The notes under the pieces were generated by a model. That model worked only from the letters and a program-made list of their open reading frames with translations, was not told where the DNA came from and did not search any database. The translations under genes and the position numbers were made by a program. Below, in pieces: positions 44,119 through 52,451 of a stretch of 64,000 nucleotides of DNA (position 1 is its first letter; each line of letters begins with the position of its first letter). The DNA is from Sphingomonadales bacterium 28-55-16 (GTDB taxonomy: Bacteria; Pseudomonadota; Alphaproteobacteria; Sphingomonadales; Sphingomonadaceae), in the NCBI GenBank assembly GCA_002278855.1, contig NCGG01000002.1, positions 1-64,000 of the forward strand, in the 5' to 3' direction.

Positions 44119-45045
44119 TTAAAACTCCACTCTGTCGCCGCCTTTGAGACCCAGCATAATGCGTGCCTCGCTTGGCGTCGCTGGTTCATGCCCCATTTCG
44201 CGAATTATGCGCACGATTTTTTCGACCTGCTGCGCGTTCGATACCGCAAGCTGGCCACGTTCGATGAATAGGCTATCCTCGAGCCCGACGCGGACGTGCC
44301 CTCCCATGAGTGCGGCTTGAGTGAGAAATGGCATCTGATACTTGCCAGCAGCGAGGACAGACCACTGGAAACTGTCCTTGCCGAACAACCGGTCGGCGGT
44401 AGATTTCATGAACATCAGATTTTCAAGGTCAGGACCGATGCCACCCATTATCCCAAAGATCATCTGGATGAAGAACGGCGGCTTTACAGCGCCGCTATCG
44501 ACAAAGTAGGCAAGGTTATAAAGGTGACCGACGTCGTAGCATTCATGCTCGAAACGCGTGCCAGCTTCACCCATTGTCTCCAATATTGTCGCGATATCAC
44601 GGAAGGTATTCCGAAAAATGAAATCGTCGGAACCGAGAATATAATCCTTTTCCCAATCATGCTTCCAACTGCTGACGCGCTTGGCAGCGGGAAACATTGC
44701 AAAGTTTATGGTACCCATGTTGAGCGAACACATTTCGGGCTTGAACCTAACGGCGGCACGTAAGCGCTCGGCCAATGGCATCGTCGCTGAACCGCCGGTA
44801 GTGATGTTGACCACAGCATCGGTCCGTTGTTTAATGACGGGGAGAAACTGGTTGTAGACATCAGGGTCACCCGTGGGGCAGCCGTCCTCCGGCATCCGTG
44901 CATGAAGGTGAAGTATCGCGGCGCCAGCTTCGGCGGCTGCTACGCTTTGTTCGGCAATCTCTGCGGGCGTGCAGGGCAGCGCGTCCGACATAGTCGGTGT
45001 GTGCGCGCCGCCGGTTACGGCACAGGTGATTATGATCTTGCTCAT
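44119..45045 (-). CDS. BKACE family (DUF849) beta-keto acid cleavage enzyme
   Basis: A 308-residue TIM-barrel enzyme. ITCAVTGGAHTPTMSD at the N-terminus, ILHLHARMPEDGCPTGD with the Zn-binding HLHAR, NITTGGS, HECYDVGHLYNL and GGHVRVGLEDS are BKACE hallmarks. The family condenses a beta-keto acid with acetyl-CoA to give acetoacetate and a new acyl-CoA. It may handle a beta-keto acid made by the neighbouring hydroxyacyl-CoA dehydrogenase. ATG 45045 overlaps the SnoaL gene's stop. Confidence 0.9.
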   Translation of the reverse strand: MSKIIITCAVTGGAHTPTMSDALPCTPAEIAEQSVAAAEAGAAILHLHARMPEDGCPTGDPDVYNQFLPVIKQRTDAVVNITTGGSATMPLAERLRAAVRFKPEMCSLNMGTINFAMFPAAKRVSSWKHDWEKDYILGSDDFIFRNTFRDIATILETMGEAGTRFEHECYDVGHLYNLAYFVDSGAVKPPFFIQMIFGIMGGIGPDLENLMFMKSTADRLFGKDSFQWSVLAAGKYQMPFLTQAALMGGHVRVGLEDSLFIERGQLAVSNAQQVEKIVRIIREMGHEPATPSEARIMLGLKGGDRVEF

Positions 45046-45842
45046 TTGGGATCCATTAACGAACGGCTTAGGCCGAGCCGGTCGGCGCAAACCTGAACGC
45101 GAGAGACTGCACCATCGGCCACGTCGAACAATCCGGCGAGCCTGAGGATCACGCTTTGGCCAACGAGCGCAGTATCGATATCGGGAAAGCCGCCTTTGTA
45201 TTTCCCCGTACAGGAGAGGTGGAAAGCACCTCGATTGCCCGCCGAAAAAAGTTGATCGACCGTGATATCTGCAATGGCAACAAGATCAGCAAAACGCGGA
45301 CCTTCTGCACTGATTTCGTCGATGCGTGAGGAGTCGGCCCAGCTGGCCGAGTCGTTAAGAAACGCACGCGCGATGGCCTCCACCTCGACATTAGGCACTT
45401 CGCAGGGGGCGTCCCACGGGGCAGGGTGAGGGGATTGCACCACATCGCATGTTGCTTGTGCCAACTGCCTTTTGCGGGCGAAATAATCTTCTTCGGCCCA
45501 ACCCTGATGCAGTCGGCCATTTTTAATGCGGAATAACGTCACACCACCCCATGTCGAAAGCCGCCTGTGGTGTCGGTTAGAGACCCCATGTTCGGTAAAA
45601 CGCATGGCGACCGCATCGGGGCCAATGACAGTGTCATGTACTGTCACACAAAGGCCGGGAAATTGGTCGAGCTGTGCTGCGGTTGCAGGCAGATAGGCGT
45701 CATCGCGTCCGGCAAGGAGAACACCGCTTATACTGAGCGCATAATCGGGTTCCATAATCGTCTCCACCGCTGCTGGATTATGGCAGGTGAGAAATTCGAC
45801 CGCGAAACCTCGAAGTAACCGAGCGGATGGACTTATGGACAT
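45042..45842 (-). CDS. Double SnoaL/NTF2-like protein
   Basis: About 266 residues with two tandem SnoaL/ketosteroid-isomerase-type cone domains (about 5-125 and 140-260); the first has FLTCHNPAAVETIM and GWAEEDYFARKRQ, typical of SnoaL polyketide cyclases. May isomerise, hydrate or bind a ring compound. The ATG at 45842 lies within the end of the ligase C-terminal frame; ATG overlap with BKACE follows. Function unknown. Confidence 0.75.
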   Translation of the reverse strand: MSISPSARLLRGFAVEFLTCHNPAAVETIMEPDYALSISGVLLAGRDDAYLPATAAQLDQFPGLCVTVHDTVIGPDAVAMRFTEHGVSNRHHRRLSTWGGVTLFRIKNGRLHQGWAEEDYFARKRQLAQATCDVVQSPHPAPWDAPCEVPNVEVEAIARAFLNDSASWADSSRIDEISAEGPRFADLVAIADITVDQLFSAGNRGAFHLSCTGKYKGGFPDIDTALVGQSVILRLAGLFDVADGAVSRVQVCADRLGLSRSLMDPK

Positions 45843-46738
45843 GCATTTTCCTTCAACCACTCAGGGTTTCGCATTTCTTTTTTGAGAATTTTGCCAGATG
45901 CATTCATCGGCAATTGCGTGACGAACGCCACTGCAGTCGGGCATTTATAATGAGCCAATTGCGCGCGTGTGAAAGCAATGAGTTCGGATTCTGACGGATG
46001 GCTTCCGTTACGCACGACCACAAAGGCTTTCGGTGTCTCGCCCCAGCGCTCGTGGGGGACACCAATAACGGCGACCTGCGTGACGTCGTGGTGTTGATAA
46101 AGCACATTTTCGATCTCAGTCGGGTAGATATTCTCCGCACCGGATACGATCATATCCTTGTAGCGATCATGCATGTAGATATAGCCGTCTTTGTCACGGT
46201 AAGCAGCATCGCCGGTGCACAGCCAACCGTCCGCTGTAATCGCTTTTGCGGTTTCCTCAGGTTTGTTCCAGTACCCGATCATGTTGGCTTTGGAACGGAT
46301 ACGAATCTCGCCAACTTCTCCTACCGCTACTGGATTTCCAGTTTCTGGATCGACCAGAAGCAGCTCGTTCCAAGGCATGGGCCGACCACATGACCGTAAG
46401 CGGTTGGCAAAGGGGCCTTCCGGCTCATGCTCTTCCGGCGCAAGCATCACGACGCTTCCGCCTGTTTCCGTCATGCCGTAGGTGTGCATAAACCCGCAGC
46501 CGAATATTTCGATCGCCCGTTTTAACACTGCTTCTCCAATGGGGGCCGCGCCATAGACAATGCGGTTAAGGCTAGTCAGATCCATGTCAGTGACACCGGG
46601 CAAGTCGAGCAGCATCTGGATTACGGTTGGCACGAAAAACCCGTGCGTGACTTTATGATCTCGAATGGCCGCGACGATGTCACGCGGCACAACTTGCTGC
46701 ATTAGCACCGTATGGCCACCTTGGCTCATGCAGGTCAT
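45833..46738 (-). CDS. Acyl-CoA ligase 3, C-terminal fragment
   Basis: 301 residues running from MTCMSQGGHTVLM to the C-terminus, with VTHGFFVPTVIQML, TYGMTETGGS (A5), DGWLCTGDAAYRDKDGYIYM and PMNASGKILKK with the catalytic Lys. It could be re-initiated at the overlapping ATG, but it lacks the nucleotide-binding loop carried by the upstream fragment. Downstream genes are still closely coupled, so the break has not ended the operon. Confidence 0.7.
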   Translation of the reverse strand: MTCMSQGGHTVLMQQVVPRDIVAAIRDHKVTHGFFVPTVIQMLLDLPGVTDMDLTSLNRIVYGAAPIGEAVLKRAIEIFGCGFMHTYGMTETGGSVVMLAPEEHEPEGPFANRLRSCGRPMPWNELLLVDPETGNPVAVGEVGEIRIRSKANMIGYWNKPEETAKAITADGWLCTGDAAYRDKDGYIYMHDRYKDMIVSGAENIYPTEIENVLYQHHDVTQVAVIGVPHERWGETPKAFVVVRNGSHPSESELIAFTRAQLAHYKCPTAVAFVTQLPMNASGKILKKEMRNPEWLKENACP

Positions 46739-47310
46739 GGACTATGATCTGACATGTCCCACAATTCGTGGGCCATCCGGGCAAGATATGACAGGTTGCC
46801 GTGACTGAGGACCACCCCCTTGGGGGTCCCTGTTGTGCCGGACGTGTAGAGCAAAAGAAGCGGACAATTTGGCGATGGTGTATGGTCGGCGTCGTCGGGT
46901 TGCGTAGAGTCTCGCCACATCGGATAATGACTGAGCAGCGTCATGGCCTGATGCGGCATGTCGAGCGACAGTAAGGTCTGAAATTCGTCTTCTATGAAAA
47001 GGAGCGACGGGGAGGCGTCTGCGAGGATATCTGCGATTTCCCGTGCTGATAATCTCCAGTTAATAGGCACGAATATGGCACCCGATTTCGCACATCCGAA
47101 AAATAGCTCGAAATGAACCGATGTATTGCGGGCAACGATGGCCACTCGGTCGCCTGAATGGATGCCCGAAGCTTCCAGCGCGCGTGCAACACGGCTCGCA
47201 CGCGCATCCACATCGGCAAAGCTCAGTGTTTCCGTGCCGAATGTAAGGCATGGTGATTGAGGCTTTTGCGCCGCGTGGGTTCGCAACAACGTGACTAAAT
47301 TCGTTTCCAT
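46735..47310 (-). CDS. Acyl-CoA ligase 3, N-terminal fragment
   Basis: 191 residues holding the N-terminal domain and the phosphate loop LLYTSGTTGTPKGVVLSHG (about 153-171), ending after HELWDMSDHS. In intact relatives this segment continues into a PLFH motif and the rest of the acyl-binding domain, which is absent here. Its start lies three bases after the acyl-CoA dehydrogenase stop. Confidence 0.7.
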   Translation of the reverse strand: METNLVTLLRTHAAQKPQSPCLTFGTETLSFADVDARASRVARALEASGIHSGDRVAIVARNTSVHFELFFGCAKSGAIFVPINWRLSAREIADILADASPSLLFIEDEFQTLLSLDMPHQAMTLLSHYPMWRDSTQPDDADHTPSPNCPLLLLYTSGTTGTPKGVVLSHGNLSYLARMAHELWDMSDHSP

Positions 47311-47313
47311 AGG

Positions 47314-48492
47314 TTAGTAACTCTTCGGCAACCCCAAGCTATGCGTTGATACGTAATTCAGGATCATTTCACGACTGACCGGGGCAGTGCGATGTAGGCG
47401 CGCAATAAACCACAAATCGGAAAGGCCATATTCGTTGGAAAGACCATTGCCGCCGTGGACCTGAATTGCCTGGTCGAGCGCTTTCAATGATGCTTCCGCT
47501 GAAGCAAATTTTGCTATATTTGCGGTCTCGGCCGCATCTTCTCCATTGTCGCATAATTGTGCTGCGCGTGCGTTAAGCAGGCGAGCTGCTTGCACATTGA
47601 TATAGGCCTCTGCAAGTGGGTGAGCCACCCCTTGATGCGCGCCAATTGGCGTCTTCCAAACCGAGCGATCTTTGGCGTATTGCGCGCCCTTTTCAATGGC
47701 GAACCTCGAAATGCCGTTGTTGATAGCTGCGGCAGCGATTCGTTCCGGGTTCAGACCAGCGAATACCTGCTTTAACCCCGCGCCGGGTTCTCCGATCAAC
47801 GCATCTTCGGGAACTTCAACATTGTCAAAGAATACGGTGAACTGCTTTTCCGAGGTGCGCAGCGCTGCATCGATGCGAGTCATCGAAATGCCCGGCGTAT
47901 TGGTAGGTACAACAAATAGCGACAGCCCTTGACGCGACCCGTCAGTCACGGGCGCGCCATCGCGCGCAACGACCATAACGGCGGCGGATTGATCAATATC
48001 CGACGTCCAGTATTTAGCGCCATTAATGACCCAACGGTCGCCGCGCTTAACCGCGTGGGTGGAAACTTTATGCGTGTTTGATCCTGCATCTGGCTCGGTA
48101 ATCGCGAAGCACATTTTGCGCTTTCCAGTCGCAATGTCGGGCAACCACTCGCGCTTCATCGCCTCTGAACCCACGCTCCCAATAATAGGTGCGGTGATCG
48201 AAGAAATCACCATGGCAAGGATCGGACAGCCTTGTGCTGCCGTTTCTTCAATACAGATATTCAATTCAGCAAGGCCGCCGCCGCCGCCGCCATATTCTTC
48301 GGATACGTGGACCCCCAGAAACCCTGCATCCCCCAATTCTCTCCACAGCGCATCAGGCTGCTCGCCTTTGTTTACGACATCCTGAAAATACTTACGCCCG
48401 AATTTGCCTACGAGTTTGCTGACGCTATCGCGCAGATCGCGGTGATGCTCCGCTGTATCGCATAACGAGGATTGAAATAAGTCAGATGCCAT
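47314..48492 (-). CDS. Acyl-CoA dehydrogenase
   Basis: FAD-dependent dehydrogenase of 392 residues. FAITEPDAGSNTHKV (FAD loop), GAKYWTSDID, and the C-terminal QVHGGNGLSNEYGL then TAPVSREMILNYVSTHSLGLP are seen. The EGT motif with catalytic Glu common in short-chain enzymes is absent; the APVSREM tail is typical of another ACAD subgroup. It introduces the 2,3-double bond in the operon's beta-oxidation set. Twenty-seven bases separate it from the hydroxyacyl-CoA dehydrogenase gene. Confidence 0.9.
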   Translation of the reverse strand: MASDLFQSSLCDTAEHHRDLRDSVSKLVGKFGRKYFQDVVNKGEQPDALWRELGDAGFLGVHVSEEYGGGGGGLAELNICIEETAAQGCPILAMVISSITAPIIGSVGSEAMKREWLPDIATGKRKMCFAITEPDAGSNTHKVSTHAVKRGDRWVINGAKYWTSDIDQSAAVMVVARDGAPVTDGSRQGLSLFVVPTNTPGISMTRIDAALRTSEKQFTVFFDNVEVPEDALIGEPGAGLKQVFAGLNPERIAAAAINNGISRFAIEKGAQYAKDRSVWKTPIGAHQGVAHPLAEAYINVQAARLLNARAAQLCDNGEDAAETANIAKFASAEASLKALDQAIQVHGGNGLSNEYGLSDLWFIARLHRTAPVSREMILNYVSTHSLGLPKSY

Positions 48493-48519
48493 GTGGGTTG
48501 CTCCAAAACAAAGTTGAAA

Positions 48520-49362
48520 TTATCGAGGCCAAGAGAAAAACCCCTCGCCGGATTTGACACCCAACTTACCCTCAGCGACCATATCGATCAGGATTTGGGG
48601 TGGTGAAAAACGGGACCCATGCGCAGCCTCCAATGTGCGGGCGATATCGAGCCGGACATCTAATCCGACGATATCACTGAGGCGCAGCGGCCCTACTGGA
48701 TGCCGGTATGCAAGGACCGCTGCCTTGTCGATATCAGCGGCAGTTGTAACGCCGGACTCAACCATGCGCATCGCCTCAAGGCTGGATATAAGATCGAGCC
48801 GGCTGGTTGCGAACCCGGGTACGTCGCGCACCGTAAGGAATTGCTTGCCAAGCCATTCGACAAAATGCTGGGCATCGGTGAGCGACGCTTCAGAAGTATT
48901 TTGACCACGCACTAATTCGACCAGAGGGAGCGACCAGACTGGATTGAAAAAGTGCATTCCTAAAAATATCGTTGGATCGGGCAACGCCTGTGCAAGCCGG
49001 TCAATGGACATGGCACTCGTATTGCTGCCGATTAACTTTGGCGCACGTGCTGCGATACCAGCCAATATTTCGAGTTTGAGTTCCAGTTTTTCAGATACCG
49101 TTTCTATCGCGACATCAACGGCCATTGGTATTTGTTCAACGGTCGTCACTCGCTCAATTCGGGAACGAAGCGCATCGCCGCCGGCCTCGTCCATTTTGCC
49201 GCGCGCAATGGACGAGAGAATAGTCTCATCGACAATGCGGTCGAAGGCCAATGCGCGCGAATGATTCGGCTCCACAACCGTCACAGTCGCCCCCGCCATA
49301 GCGGATACATATGCAATACCGACACCCATGGTGCCGCCTCCAACTACTGCGACGTGTTTCAT
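48520..49362 (-). CDS. 3-hydroxyacyl-CoA dehydrogenase
   Basis: NAD-dependent L-3-hydroxyacyl-CoA dehydrogenase, 280 residues, of FadB2/HbdA type. VVGGGTMGVGIAYV is the NAD motif, IETVSEKLELK and SNTSAMSIDRLA follow, GMHFFNPVWSLPLVELV contains the catalytic His and PGF the C-terminal domain entry. ATG 49362 overlaps the hydratase stop (ATGA). It supplies the third step of the operon's beta-oxidation. Confidence 0.92.
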   Translation of the reverse strand: MKHVAVVGGGTMGVGIAYVSAMAGATVTVVEPNHSRALAFDRIVDETILSSIARGKMDEAGGDALRSRIERVTTVEQIPMAVDVAIETVSEKLELKLEILAGIAARAPKLIGSNTSAMSIDRLAQALPDPTIFLGMHFFNPVWSLPLVELVRGQNTSEASLTDAQHFVEWLGKQFLTVRDVPGFATSRLDLISSLEAMRMVESGVTTAADIDKAAVLAYRHPVGPLRLSDIVGLDVRLDIARTLEAAHGSRFSPPQILIDMVAEGKLGVKSGEGFFSWPR

Positions 49363-50126
49363 CAACGGCCTTTCCAATAAGGAGCGCGCTTTTCCGAGAA
49401 TGCCCGCGCGCCCTCAAGGGCGTCTTCTGATCCGATAACTGAATCTACCAATGGTCGTTGCACTGCCCAAATGTCGGCCTCAGGCCAATGTGGCGCTTCA
49501 CGAACAATCCGCTTTGTCATGGCAACACTGAGCGGCGCGTTGGCAGTGATCGCCCGAGCCAACGCGACTGCTCCGTCCAGTGCAGCCCCTTCTTTTGTTA
49601 TCCGGTTCACCAACCCCCATTTGTGGGCCGTATTGGCATCCATTCGTTCTCCGGTGAGGGCATATTCAAGTGCGATGGCTTCCGGAATCCGGCGAGGTAA
49701 ACGAACGAGGCCACCTGAACCGGCTACCAATCCGCGCTGAACCTCTGGCAAACCGAACCAAGATGTTTCTGCGGCTACAATGAGATCACATGCGAGAGCC
49801 AGTTCACAGCCCCCAGCTAAAGCGAAGCCTTCGACCGCAGCAATCAAAGGTTTTTGTGGTGGCGATTCGGTTAAGCCTGCAAATCCCCGACCGTCAATTT
49901 CTGGCCGCTCCCCATCAGCGAATGCTTTCAGGTCCATGCCTGCGCAAAAATAACCACCATAACCGGTTATAATGCCAACACGCAGTGCGGGGTCGGATTC
50001 TAGTCGGTCGACGGCGTTTGCGATGGCGAGCGATACTGCTCTATTAACCGCGTTGCGTTGAAGCGGCCTGTTTATGGCAACGATCAAAATTCCATCGATC
50101 TGTTGAATTTCAACGGGATCCGACAC
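49362..50126 (-). CDS. Enoyl-CoA hydratase/isomerase
   Basis: Crotonase-family protein of 254 residues. FCAGMDLKAF (near 61-70) and EGFALAGGCELALACDL (near 97-113) are the oxyanion segments, with the Glu in GGCELA and a second acid in LPEVQRGLVAGSGGL. GTG start; only three bases after the HAPMO-like gene. Together with the ACAD and hydroxyacyl-CoA dehydrogenase it forms a beta-oxidation cassette. Confidence 0.92.
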   Translation of the reverse strand: MSDPVEIQQIDGILIVAINRPLQRNAVNRAVSLAIANAVDRLESDPALRVGIITGYGGYFCAGMDLKAFADGERPEIDGRGFAGLTESPPQKPLIAAVEGFALAGGCELALACDLIVAAETSWFGLPEVQRGLVAGSGGLVRLPRRIPEAIALEYALTGERMDANTAHKWGLVNRITKEGAALDGAVALARAITANAPLSVAMTKRIVREAPHWPEADIWAVQRPLVDSVIGSEDALEGARAFSEKRAPYWKGR

Positions 50127-50129
50127 CGA

Positions 50130-52079
50130 TTAAGTCCCCGCATTTTCGGAGGGATTGAGGACGTATCTCCCTACTTTAAACTCGTCGAGATCAGCCGTTT
50201 CGGTCATTTGCCAATATTCGAGGATCCGAAAAGGATTATTAACCACCACGCGGCCTTTTGAATTCTTATAGTAAGTTTCGACCCCCGGATACGTCCAGAC
50301 CATGCCCGCGTGCGTGCTGTCCACCTTTTCATTATACACATCATGAACGTGCTGATCGACTTCGATTTGGGTGGCTCCCTTTTTAAGCATTTGTCGAACC
50401 AGAGACATGACATAATGCATCTGTCGCTCAAGGACGGTTATAAGGCTGCCGCCATGCCCAAATTGCGTATTCGGCCCATACAGGCAGAAGAAATTGGGAT
50501 AACCGGGTATGACTGTTCCCAAATAGGCGCGCGCGTCATCCCCATTCCAGTCATCATGAAGCTCGCGTCCGCCGAGGCCGATTATTTTCATGGGAGCGAG
50601 AAGATTTACGACATCAAACCCGGTGGCCCATATTAGAACATCCGCTTCATGTTTCTGACCGTCATTTGTCGTAACGCCCGTTCCGTTCGCTTCTACAACA
50701 GAGCCGGTTACGAGTTTGACGTTTTTTTTCGCCAAAGTGCGGAACCAGCCATTATCCAAAAGCATGCGTTTTCCAAAAGGCGGATAATCGGGCAATACTT
50801 GGGGCAGTAGGTGTATAGCACTGCCCAGTTCTGACTTGATATACGCTTCTAAACCGACACGATGCGCGTCGTTAATGGCGTTGATTGATCGGCCGCCGCC
50901 GTCCCAAGAAGGGTCCTGTTGCAACGCTTCGTAGAGCTTGTCGTTAAAAGCCCAGCTTAGCCGCAGCCGGTACCACCGGCGATACAGCGGCACTTCCATT
51001 AACAAGCGTCGCAATGCCTCGGGGATGTCCTGACGGAATTTGGGAAAAGGTGCAGCCCATTGTGGCGTGCGTTGTACAATGGTGAGCGAACCGACTTTGT
51101 CCGCGATAGCGGGGGCAACTTGCATCGCGCTCGCGCCATTTCCAACTAAAATTACCTTGCGTCCCTCAAGCTCGATCCCTTCCTCGGGGTAGCAAGCGGT
51201 ATGGACGCTTGGTCCCTTGAAGTCTGCAAGCCCTGGAATGTTCGGCAGCCTTGGTTTGTTAAATGCACCAACTCCGCTGATCAAAAGATTTGCGTTCATT
51301 TGTTGCGGTGTGCCGTTGGCATCGACCAGACTTGCTTCCCATTTGCCGGATGCTTCGCAAAAACGGGCTTCCACAACTTCGAGACCAAAACGGACATGGC
51401 GGCGAATGTCGAAACTGTCAGCTACGTTTTCTAGATAATTATGGATCTCGCGGCTGCCGGCAAAAAATCTCGACCAGTCGTATTCCGCGAATGAAAATGA
51501 GTATAAATAACTCGGGACATCACATGCCGCGCCGGGATATCGATTTTCAAACCATACTCCGCCTAGGTCATTGTGACGCTCAACTATAGTGTAAGGGATG
51601 CCTGCCGCTTCGAACTCTATGGCCGCGCAGAGACCGGAAATGCCAGCTCCGATAATTAATGCGCAGAAATCGGAATTCATCGGCGTGCTTATTGGGGCCG
51701 CGATGGGACTCGCACTCAGGGCTAGGTCGTTGCGGATCATTGGCGCATATGATTGCGGTACGACTTCGCCTAAAGATATGCTCATCATCTCAACAAGCAA
51801 TTCATCCGTCGGATTTGGCAGCGCGGGGCTTTTTCCGGATAACGAGTCGGTCAATGCAACATAAGCAGCATCCCGTATCTTTTGCTTCACACTCTCGGAG
51901 AATCCGCCGCTGTCGTTGTCATCCATGCCACGGGTGCGCGAAGGAACAAATTCGCCCTCGATCCAGCTGCGATCACCCGTCAGGTGGACGAGCAAACAAC
52001 ACAACGTTGGCAAATTTGCCGCGGTGATCGCATCAACGAGCCATTCCCGATCGCTCGCACTTTTGGTCCGTCCGTCCAT
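50130..52079 (-). CDS. HAPMO-like flavin monooxygenase 4 with N-terminal extension
   Basis: Flavoprotein of 649 residues. About 130 N-terminal residues precede the FAD motif GAGISGLCAAIEFE, as in 4-hydroxyacetophenone monooxygenases. GNGASAMQVAP is the NADPH motif. The fingerprint reads FKGPSVHTACYP: the Trp of FxGxxxHxxxWP is Tyr, which makes it look FMO-like. GTVIPGYPNFFCLYGPNTQFGHGGS is the HAPMO-type C-terminal segment. First gene of an eight-gene operon; divergent to TonB receptor 2. Confidence 0.9.
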   Translation of the reverse strand: MDGRTKSASDREWLVDAITAANLPTLCCLLVHLTGDRSWIEGEFVPSRTRGMDDNDSGGFSESVKQKIRDAAYVALTDSLSGKSPALPNPTDELLVEMMSISLGEVVPQSYAPMIRNDLALSASPIAAPISTPMNSDFCALIIGAGISGLCAAIEFEAAGIPYTIVERHNDLGGVWFENRYPGAACDVPSYLYSFSFAEYDWSRFFAGSREIHNYLENVADSFDIRRHVRFGLEVVEARFCEASGKWEASLVDANGTPQQMNANLLISGVGAFNKPRLPNIPGLADFKGPSVHTACYPEEGIELEGRKVILVGNGASAMQVAPAIADKVGSLTIVQRTPQWAAPFPKFRQDIPEALRRLLMEVPLYRRWYRLRLSWAFNDKLYEALQQDPSWDGGGRSINAINDAHRVGLEAYIKSELGSAIHLLPQVLPDYPPFGKRMLLDNGWFRTLAKKNVKLVTGSVVEANGTGVTTNDGQKHEADVLIWATGFDVVNLLAPMKIIGLGGRELHDDWNGDDARAYLGTVIPGYPNFFCLYGPNTQFGHGGSLITVLERQMHYVMSLVRQMLKKGATQIEVDQHVHDVYNEKVDSTHAGMVWTYPGVETYYKNSKGRVVVNNPFRILEYWQMTETADLDEFKVGRYVLNPSENAGT

Positions 52080-52160
52080 AATAGAGATGACATCTGCTTT
52101 CTGTCTGCGTCACCTCATGGCTCGCTTCAATCTCAAAAATTATCGGCAAATATGAATTTG

Positions 52161-52176
52161 TCAACATATCCGTTGA
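52161..52176. promoter_or_regulatory. Operator-like inverted repeat (site 5a)
   Basis: TCAACA-TATC-CGTTGA, one mismatch to TCAACA-N4-TGTTGA, 82 nt before the HAPMO-like start. Confidence 0.6.
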
Positions 52177-52344
52177 TTATTTTATAAATTTGCTGCTGGG
52201 CGCTACGACCCATTGCAATTTTGAGATAGGATATGCACATATCAAAATATTGTTAAAAAAACAACATTTTAAATTGATAATTATCGACCTAAGACTTGAG
52301 ATATTGGCTCGCACCTAGCCAAATTTTTTGCATTTTTCGCTCAT

Positions 52345-52360
52345 GCAACAGATGTGTTGA
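52345..52360. promoter_or_regulatory. Operator-like inverted repeat (site 5b)
   Basis: GCAACA-GATG-TGTTGA, one mismatch in the left half-site, 92 nt before the receptor ATG. Confidence 0.5.
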
Positions 52361-52378
52361 CGGCTCGGAATTTATCTG

Positions 52379-52394
52379 ACAACACTATTGTTGA
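52379..52394. promoter_or_regulatory. Operator-like inverted repeat (site 5c)
   Basis: ACAACA-CTAT-TGTTGA, one mismatch in the left half-site, 58 nt before the receptor ATG. Two sites 34 bases apart (centre to centre) could allow cooperative binding. Confidence 0.55.
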
Positions 52395-52451
52395 TAAGAG
52401 TGGCGACTCGATTTGCCACCAAAAACAATATTAGCTGGAGAGGGAGTCGAA

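Larger units (their letters stand above)
45833..47310 (-). pseudogene. Acyl-CoA ligase 3, split by an internal deletion
   Basis: The two reading frames at 46735-47310 and 45833-46738 together cover an AMP-forming ligase except for about 15-20 residues that should hold the PLFHxxG segment. The first frame ends in TGA overlapping an ATG of the second (ATGA). A small deletion with a frame change explains this. The product is probably inactive unless another ligase replaces it. Confidence 0.75.
52080..52451. other. 372-base divergent control region with three operator-like repeats
   Basis: No gene. It is AT-rich, serves the HAPMO-like operon (leftwards) and TonB receptor 2 (rightwards), and carries three copies of the shared inverted repeat, listed separately. 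A GGAGAGGGAG ribosome site precedes the receptor ATG. Confidence 0.6.
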
